Of a stretch of 64,000 nucleotides of DNA, positions 8,457 through 17,144 are shown piece after piece (within the stretch, counting starts at the first letter, position 1; each line of letters starts with the position of its first letter). The position numbers and the translations under genes are program-made. Where the stretch lies: positions 248,001-312,000 of the forward strand of contig JAWVCW010000006.1 in NCBI GenBank assembly GCA_033857955.1, given 5' to 3'. The notes below the pieces were generated by a model. The model was given only the letters and a program-made list of their open reading frames with translations, did no database searches and was not told where the DNA came from. The stretch is from Gaiellasilicea sp033857955. Lineage in GTDB: Bacteria; Actinomycetota; Thermoleophilia; Gaiellales; Gaiellaceae.

Positions 8457-10889
8457 CTAGCCCGTGTTGCGCAGCGCAGCGGCGATGCCGGCGATCGAGC
8501 GGAGAAGAGGGCGGATTGCGCGCTCGTCGCCCGCGCGGTGCGCACGCAGGAGCTCGACCTGGATGGCGTTCATCGGGTCGACGTACGGGTTCCGCAGCCG
8601 CACCGAGCGCTGCACGACGGGGTGCCGGTCGAGTAGTGCCTTCGCCTCGACAATCGCGAGCACTGCTTCGACGGTGCGCCGGTGCTCCTCGGAGAGCAGG
8701 CCCCAGACCCGGTCGCGATCTGCACTCGGTGGCACGAGGTCGAGGTAGCCGGCGGCGATCTCGAAGCTCGACTTGGCAAGCGTCATCTCCAGGTTCTCGA
8801 CGAGCGCGCGGAAGAACGGCCACTCGCGGTAGAGGCGGCGCAGCCATTCGAGCCGCTCGCCCTCGACGCCGTAGTCCACGAGCGCGGCGCCGCAGCCGTA
8901 CCAGGACGGCAAGAGGCAGCGGTTCTGCGTCCACGCGAACACCCACGGGATCGCGCGCAGCGCCTCGAGCTCGCCGCGCCCCGCAGCCTCCGGCCGCGAC
9001 ACCGGGCGTGATCCGATCTCGAGCAGCGCGAGCTCGTCGACGGGCGTGAAGCTGCGGAAGAAGGGCGGGAAGGCCGGGTCGTCCCAGACGAGCGCACGGT
9101 AGGCGGCGAGGGAGGATGCGGCGAGCGTCGTCATCGTGTCGCGCGCGCCTTCGTTCGGCGGCGCGAGTCCGGCGGCGTCCGGAAACGCCGTGAGGAGCGT
9201 CGCGGCGACGGCCGCCTCGAGGTTCCGCTCCGCGAGCCCCGGCAGCCCGTACTTGAAGGAGATCGCCTCCCCCTGCTCGGTCAGCTGCAGCCTCCCCGCC
9301 ACTGCACCCGGCGGCTGAGCGAGCACCGCAGCGTAGGTCGGCCCGCCGCCCCGGCCGGCCGAGCCGCCGCGGCCGTGGAAGATCGTCAGCTCGACGTCGC
9401 GCTCAGCCGCGAGCTCGACGAGGTCCTCCTGCGCCCGGTAGATCTCCCAGTTGGCGGCGAGGTAGCCGCCGTCCTTGGCGGAGTCGGAGTAACCGACCAT
9501 CACCTCGAGCCGCGGACGCGGGCTTGCGTCGAGGAGCTCCTGCGCCAGGTCGCTCGCGCCGCGCAGGTCGGCGATCGTCTCGAGGAGCGGCATGGCGTGG
9601 ACGCTCAGGCCCGCCTCGCGCGCGAGCTCCTCGGCCGCGAGCACGTCGCCGGCGCTTGCCGTCATCGACACGATCACGCGGTCGAGCGAGCGCGGCCCGT
9701 GACGCTTGCGCGCCTCGGTGGCCGCCGTGAACGCGTCCAGGACGCGCTTCGCCCGCTCCCGCACCTCCTTCGCGTGGACGCGCAGGTCGAGCCTCGCCAC
9801 ATGCAATCCGAACACCTCGACGCGCGCGCGGAGGTCGGCGAGGGCGCCGTCGGCGATGCGGGCGGCACCATGGGCGCGAAGCGCTGCGTCGATCCGGTCG
9901 AGATCGCCGGCGAGCTCCTCGGCATCCCGGTACTCGTCGGCGGTGAGCCGCTCCCAGATCCTGACCAGCGCGGCGCGATACGGCTCGTCGCTCGTCGAGT
10001 CGAGCTCCGGCACCGGCCCCACGAGCTCGGTGGACATTCCCCAGGCCGAGCCGAGCGCGCGCACGTCACGCCGCAGGAGGTCGCGCGCGAGCGTACGCGC
10101 GCGCTCGAGCGCATCGACGATCGTCTCCGCCCCCGCGTTCGGATTGCCGTCCATGTCGCCCCCGATCCAGGTGCCGAGCCGGAGCGGCGGCGGCGCTCCC
10201 GGGATCGCTTCGCGCAGCTCGCGGACGAGCCGCGGCAGCGCCTGCCACAGGCTCGCCTCGACGAACCAGAGCCCGTGCCGGATCTCGTCGACGACACGCG
10301 GCCGCCGCGAGCGCACCTCGTCGGTCTGCCACAGGATCGTCACCTCCTCCGCGATCTGCTCCCGGACGCGCCGCTGCGTCGAGTGCGGCAGCTCAGGGTC
10401 GTCGAGCCGCCGCAAGGCGCCCGCGAGGCGCTGGTGCGCCTGCAGGATCGTCCGACGGGTGGCCTCGGTCGGATGCGCAGTCAGCACGGGCCACACCTCG
10501 AGCCGGGCCGCTGCCGCCTGCAGCTCGTCATCGCTGACGCCGGCTTCGCGCAAGCGGGCGACGGCATCGGCGAGCGACTCGCGCGGTACGCGCCCCTCGT
10601 GCTCGTACTGTCGCCGCCGGCGCAGCCGGTGGTGTTGCTCGGCAATGTTCGCAAGCTGGAAGAAGATCGAGAAGGCGCGCAACACCGCAGACTGCTGGTC
10701 GAGATCGAGGGCGCGGATGATCTCCTTGAGCTCTGCGCGGTCGCCCGTCTCGCGAGCATCGCGGGCGAGACCGCGAATCTGCTCCTCCAGCTCGAGCAGC
10801 TCCTCACCCGCCTGCTCGACCAGGACCTGTCCGAGCACGTCGCCGAGCAGACGAACGTTGGCGCGGAGCTGCGCGTCTGGAGCACTCAC
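8457..10889 (-). CDS. ppc: phosphoenolpyruvate carboxylase
   Basis: The 810-aa cytoplasmic enzyme makes oxaloacetate from PEP and bicarbonate, refilling the TCA cycle. Diagnostic motifs are all visible: VLTAHPTEATRR with catalytic H139, GGDMDGNPNAG, VGYSDSAKDGGY, FHGRGGSAGRGGGPTY, GSRPVSR, AIPWVFAWTQNR, NPYVDPMN and the C-terminal NTG tail needed for activity. Length is slightly below the usual 880-930 residues, shortened mainly at the N-terminus and in loops. The start is GTG, only 24 nt from the divergent secreted-protein start, so its promoter must overlap that gene's start region. Confidence 0.97.
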   Translation of the reverse strand: MSAPDAQLRANVRLLGDVLGQVLVEQAGEELLELEEQIRGLARDARETGDRAELKEIIRALDLDQQSAVLRAFSIFFQLANIAEQHHRLRRRRQYEHEGRVPRESLADAVARLREAGVSDDELQAAAARLEVWPVLTAHPTEATRRTILQAHQRLAGALRRLDDPELPHSTQRRVREQIAEEVTILWQTDEVRSRRPRVVDEIRHGLWFVEASLWQALPRLVRELREAIPGAPPPLRLGTWIGGDMDGNPNAGAETIVDALERARTLARDLLRRDVRALGSAWGMSTELVGPVPELDSTSDEPYRAALVRIWERLTADEYRDAEELAGDLDRIDAALRAHGAARIADGALADLRARVEVFGLHVARLDLRVHAKEVRERAKRVLDAFTAATEARKRHGPRSLDRVIVSMTASAGDVLAAEELAREAGLSVHAMPLLETIADLRGASDLAQELLDASPRPRLEVMVGYSDSAKDGGYLAANWEIYRAQEDLVELAAERDVELTIFHGRGGSAGRGGGPTYAAVLAQPPGAVAGRLQLTEQGEAISFKYGLPGLAERNLEAAVAATLLTAFPDAAGLAPPNEGARDTMTTLAASSLAAYRALVWDDPAFPPFFRSFTPVDELALLEIGSRPVSRPEAAGRGELEALRAIPWVFAWTQNRCLLPSWYGCGAALVDYGVEGERLEWLRRLYREWPFFRALVENLEMTLAKSSFEIAAGYLDLVPPSADRDRVWGLLSEEHRRTVEAVLAIVEAKALLDRHPVVQRSVRLRNPYVDPMNAIQVELLRAHRAGDERAIRPLLRSIAGIAAALRNTG

Positions 10890-10913
10890 GGTCGCGCTAC
10901 TTTACTTTCGGTA

Positions 10914-12626
10914 GTGAGAGTTCTTTCTCTGCCGGCAGTGCGCCTTGCCGTCCTGGTCGTCGCGATCTCGCTCACGCCGAGTGGTAGCTCGAACGCGGCC
11001 AAGGTCCCCGCCGCCTGCGCCGCGGCCAAGAAAACCGCTGCGGTGTCCGCTCCACGCTTCGTCCGAACGATCGCCACGGGCGAGACCGGCTGGTTCGCTT
11101 CGCCCGGACTCGTCGACCTCACCGGCGACGGGCGTCTCGAGATCGTCGCGCCGTTCTACTCGACCTTCGTCTTCGACGCGAAGGGCCGCCTCCTCGGCAA
11201 GGGGACGGCGACGAAGGGCCGGGTCTACGCGCCGGGCGTGGTCGCAGACCTCGACGGCGACAAGGTGCCGGAGATCGTGGTCGGCGGCAACGAGGGAACC
11301 GTGGCGGCCTACGAGCTCCGTGGCGGCCGCCTGAGGCTGGAGCCCGGCTGGCCCGCGTCGACGTGCAGCGGCGGCCAGTGCCCGGAAGCGCGGGGCATGG
11401 CTGCGGCCGATCTCGACGGGGACGGCCGCATCGAGGTCGTCGTCACGACGACGAACACCTCGCCCACGGGATCGCAGGTCTTCGTCTTCGACGCAAAGGG
11501 ATCCGTGTACCGGCCGAAGGGTGCGCCCGCAACCGCGTGGCCACGGTTCAATGGGCTGTCCGGCAAGGGCAACGACGCCGGCTTCAACGGCGTCGGCAAC
11601 CACGGCTACGGCGCCTACGGCGAGAACGTCGGGATCGGCAACCTCGACGACGACCCGCAGCTCGAGATCGTTGTCACGTTCGACAACCACCAGATCAACG
11701 TCTTCAACCACGACGGCACCTCGGTCCTCGCCTCGCCCTGGTACCGGAATCGCGACAGCCGCCACAGTGGTCGCCGCCTCGGCTGGGGCCAGTTCATCCG
11801 CTGGCTGAATCCGGCGGTCGAGGATCGTCACTACCACCAGCATGTCGGCGCCTGGCCCGACGTGCGCAAGACGATGTGGCTGCAGTGGACGGCCTCCCCG
11901 CCGTCGATCGCCGACCTCGACGGTGATGGAGAGAACGAGGTGATCGGCCTCCCGAATGCGGAGCTGAAGGAGCCGTACGAGACGCAGGCCTACGCGTTCA
12001 TGGTGCTCGATGGCGCGCAGAACGGCGGCGTGCGGTCGGCGCGCAGGCACCGAGGGTTCGTGACGCTGCCCCTGAGCGGGAAGCCTGCCGTGCGCCCGAA
12101 CGGCGACTGGTATCCGCCTTCGGGGATACCTGCTCCCACCGTCGCCGACATCGCAGGCGACGCCCGTCCGGAGATCGTGACCTCGGTACCCGACGGATTC
12201 GTCTATGCCGTCGCTCCGACCGGCAAGCGGCTGTGGCGCTACGACTACGCCAGGGGCGCTGCGAAGACGTTCGCCTCCGAGGTCGTCGCTGCCGACCTCA
12301 ACCGCGACGGCAGACCCGAGCTCGTCTTCGGCACCTACGCGTTGACCCCGGCTGCCGGCCGGCTGGTCGTGCTCTCCGCCGCCGGCAAGCTGCTCTACGA
12401 CATCCGGCTGCCGCACCAGGGAAAGGACGGAAACGGCATCGGCGTCCCTGCGGCCCCCTCGATCGGCGACCTCGACGGGGACGGGCGGCTGGAGATCGTC
12501 CTGTCCACCTTCGACCATGGGATCGACGTCTTCCGCGTCCCCGGCTCGAGCACCAGCTGCCTGCCCTGGCCGACCGGACGCGGCAACCCGCTGCGGAACG
12601 GCGCCGGGCCGGCGACGGCGCCCTGA
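10914..12626 (+). CDS. secreted FG-GAP/VCBS-repeat beta-propeller protein
   Basis: The 570-aa product begins at GTG with a Sec signal peptide (VRLAVLVVAISLTPSGSSNAA). At least seven calcium-binding-like repeats are spread along the protein: DLTGDGRLEIV, DLDGDKVPEIV, DLDGDGRIEVV, NLDDDPQLEIV, DLDGDGENEVI, DLNRDGRPELV and DLDGDGRLEIV. These are typical of integrin-like FG-GAP propellers. No enzyme domain or sortase/lipid anchor is seen, so it should be an extracellular binding or structural protein. It has ordinary codon use. The head-to-head distance to ppc is only 24 nt. Confidence 0.88.
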   Translation: MRVLSLPAVRLAVLVVAISLTPSGSSNAAKVPAACAAAKKTAAVSAPRFVRTIATGETGWFASPGLVDLTGDGRLEIVAPFYSTFVFDAKGRLLGKGTATKGRVYAPGVVADLDGDKVPEIVVGGNEGTVAAYELRGGRLRLEPGWPASTCSGGQCPEARGMAAADLDGDGRIEVVVTTTNTSPTGSQVFVFDAKGSVYRPKGAPATAWPRFNGLSGKGNDAGFNGVGNHGYGAYGENVGIGNLDDDPQLEIVVTFDNHQINVFNHDGTSVLASPWYRNRDSRHSGRRLGWGQFIRWLNPAVEDRHYHQHVGAWPDVRKTMWLQWTASPPSIADLDGDGENEVIGLPNAELKEPYETQAYAFMVLDGAQNGGVRSARRHRGFVTLPLSGKPAVRPNGDWYPPSGIPAPTVADIAGDARPEIVTSVPDGFVYAVAPTGKRLWRYDYARGAAKTFASEVVAADLNRDGRPELVFGTYALTPAAGRLVVLSAAGKLLYDIRLPHQGKDGNGIGVPAAPSIGDLDGDGRLEIVLSTFDHGIDVFRVPGSSTSCLPWPTGRGNPLRNGAGPATAP

Positions 12627-12633
12627 CCCGCGC

Positions 12634-14202
12634 TCAGATGCTGAGCGGCAACGAAGCGGTGACTGCGGTGCCGCGGCCGGGCGGGCTGACGACGACGAGC
12701 GTCCCGCCCGCGGCTTCCGCGCGATCGCGAAGACCGAGCAGCCCGGATCCGGCCGACGTGTCCGCCCCGCCGCGGCCGTCGTCCCTGACCTCGACGCGGA
12801 CGACGCCGTCTGCACTCCCGACCGTGACGGTCGCGCTCGTCGCCTGCGCATGCTTGACCACGTTGGTGAGCGCCTCCGAGACGATGTAGTACGCGGTGGC
12901 CTCGATGTGATTCCCGAGGCGCTCCTCGGTGACGTCCAGCTCCACTGGCAGCGGCAGCCGAGCACCGAGCGCAGCGAGCGCGCCGGGCAGGCCATGGTCG
13001 GTGAGCGCGCCGGGATGCAGCCCTCGGGCGAGTTTACGCAGCTCCTCGAGCCCGGCGTCGAGCTCACCGGCGGCGACGCCGACAAGCTGGCTCGCCGACT
13101 CGGGATCCGCACTCCAGCGGGCCTGCGCCGCGCGGAGCGTCAGGGCGGCCGCCACCAGCCGCTGCTGCGCCCCGTCGTGGAGGTTGCGCTCGAGCTTCCG
13201 GCGCTGCTCGTCGCCTGCCCGGACGATCCGTGCGCGGGAAGCCTGCAGATCCTCACGCGCCTGCGCGCTCGCGACGGCGAGGGAGACGAGCTCGCAGAAC
13301 GCGCCGAGCCTCACCTCGGTCTCCTCCGGCAGCCGGCTCGCGCTTCCGATCGAGACGGCGCCCCAGGGGATGCCGGCGACGACGATCGGCGCCGCCACCG
13401 TGGAGCGGTAGCCGCTGCGCAGCATCAGCTCCGCAAACTCGCCGCTCGCCGCACCCCAGTCGTCGACGCGGGCCGGCGCTCCGGTGTCGCGGGCACGACC
13501 AATTGACGTCTGCTCGTCCGCGAAGAGCCGAGTACCGAGCGGAAACGGATCGATTCCGTCGCGGTTGTGGCGACCGACGACCGTTGCGGTGTCGTCCCCC
13601 TCGTAGCGCCACACCGCGGACGCGTTCACCTCGAGGACGCGGGCGCATTCCGCGGACACCGCCATGAAGACACGCTCCGGACTCGCCTCCGATGCGACGA
13701 GCGTCGCCACCCGGCGGAGCGCCCGCTGCTCCTGGGCGAGCCGTCCGACCTCGGCGAGCTTCGCGTCGGGGTCGCCCTCCAGGGCCGGCTCGCCTTCCTC
13801 CGCCCTCCCCGAGCGGTCGGTGAGGTCGATCCCGGAGGTGACGAGATACGCGGGCGAACCGTCGGCGCCCTTCACGAGCCGGTTCGACCACGCGATCAGG
13901 CGACGGCCCCCGTCCTTCGTCTGCCAGTGTCCGACCTGCGGGCTCGAGTGGCCCGTCTTCCAGATGAAGGCGACCACCTCGCGAAACGCTTCTGCCTCCT
14001 CGCGCGGGATGACGGAGTCGAAAGCCGGCCGGCCGAGCACCTCACCGCGCGTGAAGCCCGTCGCGACCTCGCACGCGTCGTTGAAGAGCATGATGTGCCC
14101 GTTCCGGTCGAGCACGCAGACGAGCGACTGCGTGGTCTCGGTCAGGACCTCTGCGAACGCGTCGCCGAACTCGAACGTGGTGTTGCGCGGCGGCTCGTCC
14201 AT
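12634..14202 (-). CDS. PAS-GAF sensor histidine kinase (HisKA_3 type)
   Basis: The 522-aa product has no membrane segment. A PAS domain spans about residues 20-130 (NGHIMLFNDACEVATGF), then a GAF domain about 165-315, then a HisKA_3 phosphoacceptor with H342 in LERNLHDGAQQRL and an HATPase domain with N447 and a DDGRGGA motif at 474-480. This is the NarL/DesK-type kinase class. I chose ATG 14202, where the PAS domain begins; a longer frame upstream has no support. No response regulator adjoins it; the nearest LuxR-type regulator is at 16339. It would sense a cytoplasmic or diffusible signal. Confidence 0.9.
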   Translation of the reverse strand: MDEPPRNTTFEFGDAFAEVLTETTQSLVCVLDRNGHIMLFNDACEVATGFTRGEVLGRPAFDSVIPREEAEAFREVVAFIWKTGHSSPQVGHWQTKDGGRRLIAWSNRLVKGADGSPAYLVTSGIDLTDRSGRAEEGEPALEGDPDAKLAEVGRLAQEQRALRRVATLVASEASPERVFMAVSAECARVLEVNASAVWRYEGDDTATVVGRHNRDGIDPFPLGTRLFADEQTSIGRARDTGAPARVDDWGAASGEFAELMLRSGYRSTVAAPIVVAGIPWGAVSIGSASRLPEETEVRLGAFCELVSLAVASAQAREDLQASRARIVRAGDEQRRKLERNLHDGAQQRLVAAALTLRAAQARWSADPESASQLVGVAAGELDAGLEELRKLARGLHPGALTDHGLPGALAALGARLPLPVELDVTEERLGNHIEATAYYIVSEALTNVVKHAQATSATVTVGSADGVVRVEVRDDGRGGADTSAGSGLLGLRDRAEAAGGTLVVVSPPGRGTAVTASLPLSI

Positions 14203-14279
14203 CGACGTGACTGAGGTTAGCTCCGGCACGGGCTCAGAACGAAGGGCGATTCCGCACACATGATTTGCACTCTCCTGAC

Positions 14280-14756
14280 ATGACCGGGTTACGGTTCGTG
14301 AAGATGCGCACGCTGCTCGCCATGCTGGCCCTCGCTGCCGCCGCTCCGGCCATCGCTGCCGACCTTCCCGAGGCAACCGGAATGGCCCAGCGCGGCAGCC
14401 TCAAGGTGGTCAGTCGCGTGCTGCTGAGCCCCAGTGGAGGTGAGATGAAGGGAGTGTGGCTCGACGGCAAACAGACCTGCCTGACCAAGCGCGCGCTGCG
14501 GGTCTCGATCCAGATCGACCTCGTCTCTGCGGGCAGGACGACGAGAGTCACACGGGCCCGCACCGGCTCGGTCGACAACTGCGCGGAGGGCGGCCCGAAC
14601 TTCGGCTTCGATCTCAACCCGCGGGCCTACAAGATGGCGTGCGCGAACGGCCGCTGGAAGCCCGGGCGCTACTCGATGTCGGTCAAGACGACCCACGTGC
14701 GCTCAGGCCTGATCGCCCAGGCGAGCCTGTACCACCAGATCACTCGCAGCTGCTGA
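14280..14756 (+). CDS. secreted hypothetical protein
   Basis: The product is 158 aa from ATG 14280, though ATG 14304 gives the neatest signal peptide (MRTLLAMLALAAAAPAIAA). The mature domain is basic, has four cysteines and is probably all-beta (VVSRVLLSPSGGEMKGVWL, then GRYSMSVKTTHVRSG). I do not recognise a family. It lies divergent from the PAS-GAF kinase gene with only 77 nt between starts, so the promoters overlap and the kinase pathway may control it; that link is inference. No good Shine-Dalgarno site is seen for any candidate start. Confidence 0.65.
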   Translation: MTGLRFVKMRTLLAMLALAAAAPAIAADLPEATGMAQRGSLKVVSRVLLSPSGGEMKGVWLDGKQTCLTKRALRVSIQIDLVSAGRTTRVTRARTGSVDNCAEGGPNFGFDLNPRAYKMACANGRWKPGRYSMSVKTTHVRSGLIAQASLYHQITRSC

Positions 14757-14906
14757 GCTCTCCGAGCGGTTCCTGGCGCCGCTCGCGGTGCGTAGGCCGG
14801 TGGAGCAGTACGGAGGTACGCGTCGCCGGCTGGAGCGCCGCGAGCGGGGCGAGGCTGCGCCGGAGGCCGGCTCCGCCAGCCGGGAGGCGCAGCCGTCCAG
14901 GGGCCG

Positions 14907-16295
14907 CTAGGCCCGGAGGACGACTTCCAAGGCGGTGCCACGGCCGGGACGCGAGCGCAGCACGAAGCCGCCTTCGATCGTGTCGGCACGCAGGCGCATG
15001 TTCTTCAGCCCCTGGCCTGCCGCCGCCTCCTCGCCGTCGAAGCCGACGCCGTCGTCCCTGACGCTCACGATCCGGCGCCCGAGCCGCTGGCCGATCCAGA
15101 CCTCGGCATGGTGGGCGCCCGCGTGCTTGCGGACGTTCGCCAGACCTTCCTGGACGATGCGGAACACCTCGATCTGCTCGTCGGGGGCGAGCAGGATGGC
15201 GGGATCGATCTCGATGTCCACGTCGAACGAGCCGTCGGTCGTGAGGAACTCGACATAGCGGCGCAGCGCCGCGTCGAAGGGGGCGGTGCCGCTGGCAGAC
15301 GACAGCGCGAGGACTGCAAAGCGCGCCTCCTGTTGGGCGGCCGCCGCTGCCTCTTTCAGCTTCGGCAGGGTCGTGTCGATCGGCGCACCCGCCTCGAGCA
15401 TGCTCGCATGGGTCGAAACGGCGAAGAGGTACTGCGCGAGGCCGTCGTGGATCTCTCGCGCGACGCGGGCTCGCTCCTCGGCAACGGCGCGACCGAACTC
15501 GGCGAAGCTGATCGCGCGCCACACGCCGACGAGCAGGACCCCGTAGGAGAGCAGCCGGAGAAAGTCGCCCTGCGAGATGAAGTCGCTCGAGACGTGTGGA
15601 GTGAGCACATAGTGCAGCTCGGCGAAGAGGGTGAGCGTCGCTCCGAGCGCGAGCCAGCTGTCGAGGTCGTCGCCGCGCCGCCGATAGCGAGTGGCAAAGC
15701 CGATCACCGCGATGAGCGCGAGGAGCGCGAGGAACGAGGTTGCCACCGTCAGCTCGAACGCGCGGTGGCCGTCGCCGGCAGAGTCGATCACGCTCAGACG
15801 GGCACCGAAGCCGTGGAGGGGCAACCAGATCGCGAACAGCGCGACGAGCAGCATCGCGATTCCGGTCAGGAGCGCGCGCTTCCGAGCGATGATCCGCGGT
15901 GCGGGCACGAGCGGCGCGAGCGCGATCAGCGTCGCCGCCAGGACACGGGAGCCGATGGCGGCCCACGCCTCGGGTGCGCCCTGGTTCGAGCCCCCGAGGA
16001 CGGGTGCGACCGAGAACGCAAGCGTTCCGACGCCGGCGATGCAGAAGCCTGCCGCCAGCAGCAGGTCGAGCACGCGCCCTTCGACCGAGAAGCGGACGCC
16101 GGCGAGGATCGCCACGATCGTCGCGGCGAGGACGACCGCGGTGTCGAGCACGAGCCGGCCCTCGGGCAGCTCGTACGTGTTGCGGAGGATCGGGTTGGTC
16201 AGGAAGAGCGCCGTTGCCGAGCCGAGCAGCGCGACGAGCAGCAGCTCGCCGACGAGCCACGCCTCGAATGTGTCCTTCGGGTTCTTCTTCTGCAC
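14907..16295 (-). CDS. membrane sensor histidine kinase (NarL/DesK class)
   Basis: The 462-aa product starts at GTG after AGGGGG. The N-terminal 260 residues hold about eight transmembrane helices. The kinase core follows: HisKA_3 with H283 in VAREIHDGLAQYL, then HATPase with N387 in QEGLANVRKHAG and D415 in VRDDGVGFDG. There is no extracytoplasmic sensing domain, so the membrane block itself probably senses. It is divergent from a LuxR-type response regulator with about 40 nt between starts; the two almost certainly form a two-component pair. Confidence 0.92.
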   Translation of the reverse strand: MQKKNPKDTFEAWLVGELLLVALLGSATALFLTNPILRNTYELPEGRLVLDTAVVLAATIVAILAGVRFSVEGRVLDLLLAAGFCIAGVGTLAFSVAPVLGGSNQGAPEAWAAIGSRVLAATLIALAPLVPAPRIIARKRALLTGIAMLLVALFAIWLPLHGFGARLSVIDSAGDGHRAFELTVATSFLALLALIAVIGFATRYRRRGDDLDSWLALGATLTLFAELHYVLTPHVSSDFISQGDFLRLLSYGVLLVGVWRAISFAEFGRAVAEERARVAREIHDGLAQYLFAVSTHASMLEAGAPIDTTLPKLKEAAAAAQQEARFAVLALSSASGTAPFDAALRRYVEFLTTDGSFDVDIEIDPAILLAPDEQIEVFRIVQEGLANVRKHAGAHHAEVWIGQRLGRRIVSVRDDGVGFDGEEAAAGQGLKNMRLRADTIEGGFVLRSRPGRGTALEVVLRA

Positions 16296-16338
16296 GTCCC
16301 CCTAATCGGCATGCGGCCGTCTGCCGATGAGAGGGAAG

Positions 16339-16983
16339 ATGTCCGAGAGAATTCTCATCGTCGACGACCATCCGCTCACGCGCGATGCGCTTGCCGGCCT
16401 GCTCGGTGCGGGAGGCTTCGACGTTGTCGGTGAGGCCGCGGACGGCGCCGCCGCGCTCGAGCTCGCGCACTCCCTGCAGCCCGATCTCGTCCTGCTCGAC
16501 CTCTCGATGCCCGGCCTCGACGGCCTCTCGGCGCTCCCGCGCCTGCGCGCTGCTGCGCCGGGCTGTGAGGTCGTCGTGCTGACCGCGTCCGGCACCGAGG
16601 AGAACCTGCTCGCTGCGATCCGCGGCGGTGCAGCCGGGTATCTGCTCAAGAGCGAGCCGCCGGAGCGAATCGTTGCGTTTCTACGCGGGGTCGCGAACGG
16701 CGAAGCTGCGCTCTCGGGCGAGATCGCCCGCCGGCTGCTCGATCAGCTGCGCACCGGTGGACGACTCGGCGGCGGCGTCCCGAATGGAATCGCGGACGCA
16801 CTCTCGGCCCGCGAGGTCGAGGTGCTGCTGCTGCTCGACGACCACCTTTCGACGGACGACATCGCCAAGCGCTTGTTCATCTCGGAGCACACCGTCCGCT
16901 CGCATGTGAAGAGCCTGCTGCGCAAGCTCGGCGTCTCGTCTCGCCGCGACGCACTCGAGCAGCTCGCCATCGCGCGCCGCTAG
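16339..16983 (+). CDS. LuxR/NarL-family response regulator
   Basis: The 214-aa product (from ATG 16339, which has AGAGGGA upstream; an ATG four codons earlier lacks one) contains a receiver domain with phosphoacceptor D54 in LVLLDLSMPG, switch T82 and K104 in GYLLKSE. A C-terminal LuxR helix-turn-helix covers about residues 145-205 (LSAREVEVLLLLDDHLS, then LFISEHTVRSHVKSLLRKL). It is the expected partner of the divergent membrane kinase. Targets cannot be named. A perfect palindrome 10 nt after its stop (16994-17014) might be an operator or part of a terminator. Confidence 0.93.
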   Translation: MSERILIVDDHPLTRDALAGLLGAGGFDVVGEAADGAAALELAHSLQPDLVLLDLSMPGLDGLSALPRLRAAAPGCEVVVLTASGTEENLLAAIRGGAAGYLLKSEPPERIVAFLRGVANGEAALSGEIARRLLDQLRTGGRLGGGVPNGIADALSAREVEVLLLLDDHLSTDDIAKRLFISEHTVRSHVKSLLRKLGVSSRRDALEQLAIARR

Positions 16984-16993
16984 AGACGCGGCA

Positions 16994-17014
16994 CATCCCC
17001 CACGGTGGGGGATG
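16994..17014. repeat. perfect 21-nt palindrome after the response-regulator gene
   Basis: CATCCCCCAC and its exact complement GTGGGGGATG flank one central G. Arms of 10 bp with a 1-nt centre are more typical of a dimer binding site than of an RNA hairpin. No T tract follows. It lies just after the response-regulator stop codon. Confidence 0.5.
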
Positions 17015-17112
17015 CGATTCACGAAGTGCGGGCGATGAGAGAACGGGCGCCGGTGTCGATCACTTGAATCAAGCGATTCTTCCGAGGAACGCGGTGGTGC
17101 GGCACATGGCAT

Positions 17113-17138
17113 GAACGGCCGGCGAAAGCCGGCCGTTC
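17113..17138. terminator. bidirectional intrinsic terminator
   Basis: A perfect 11-bp stem (GAACGGCCGGC at 17113-17123, its complement at 17128-17138) closes a GAAA tetraloop. CTCGTTCT follows on the plus strand. It sits between the convergent response-regulator and HDAC-like genes and can serve both. Confidence 0.85.
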
Positions 17139-17144
17139 CTCGTT

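Noticed and set aside
9375..10913. Long open frame on the plus strand across ppc, in frame with the propeller protein
   Set aside because: It is the antisense of a strongly conserved PEP carboxylase, with Arg/Asp/Leu-rich shadow composition; the signal peptide marks the true start at 10914.
14203..14376. Longer N-terminus for the PAS-GAF histidine kinase
   Set aside because: The extra 58 residues are Arg-rich and low in structure, overlap the divergent gene start region and precede a good ATG at 14202.
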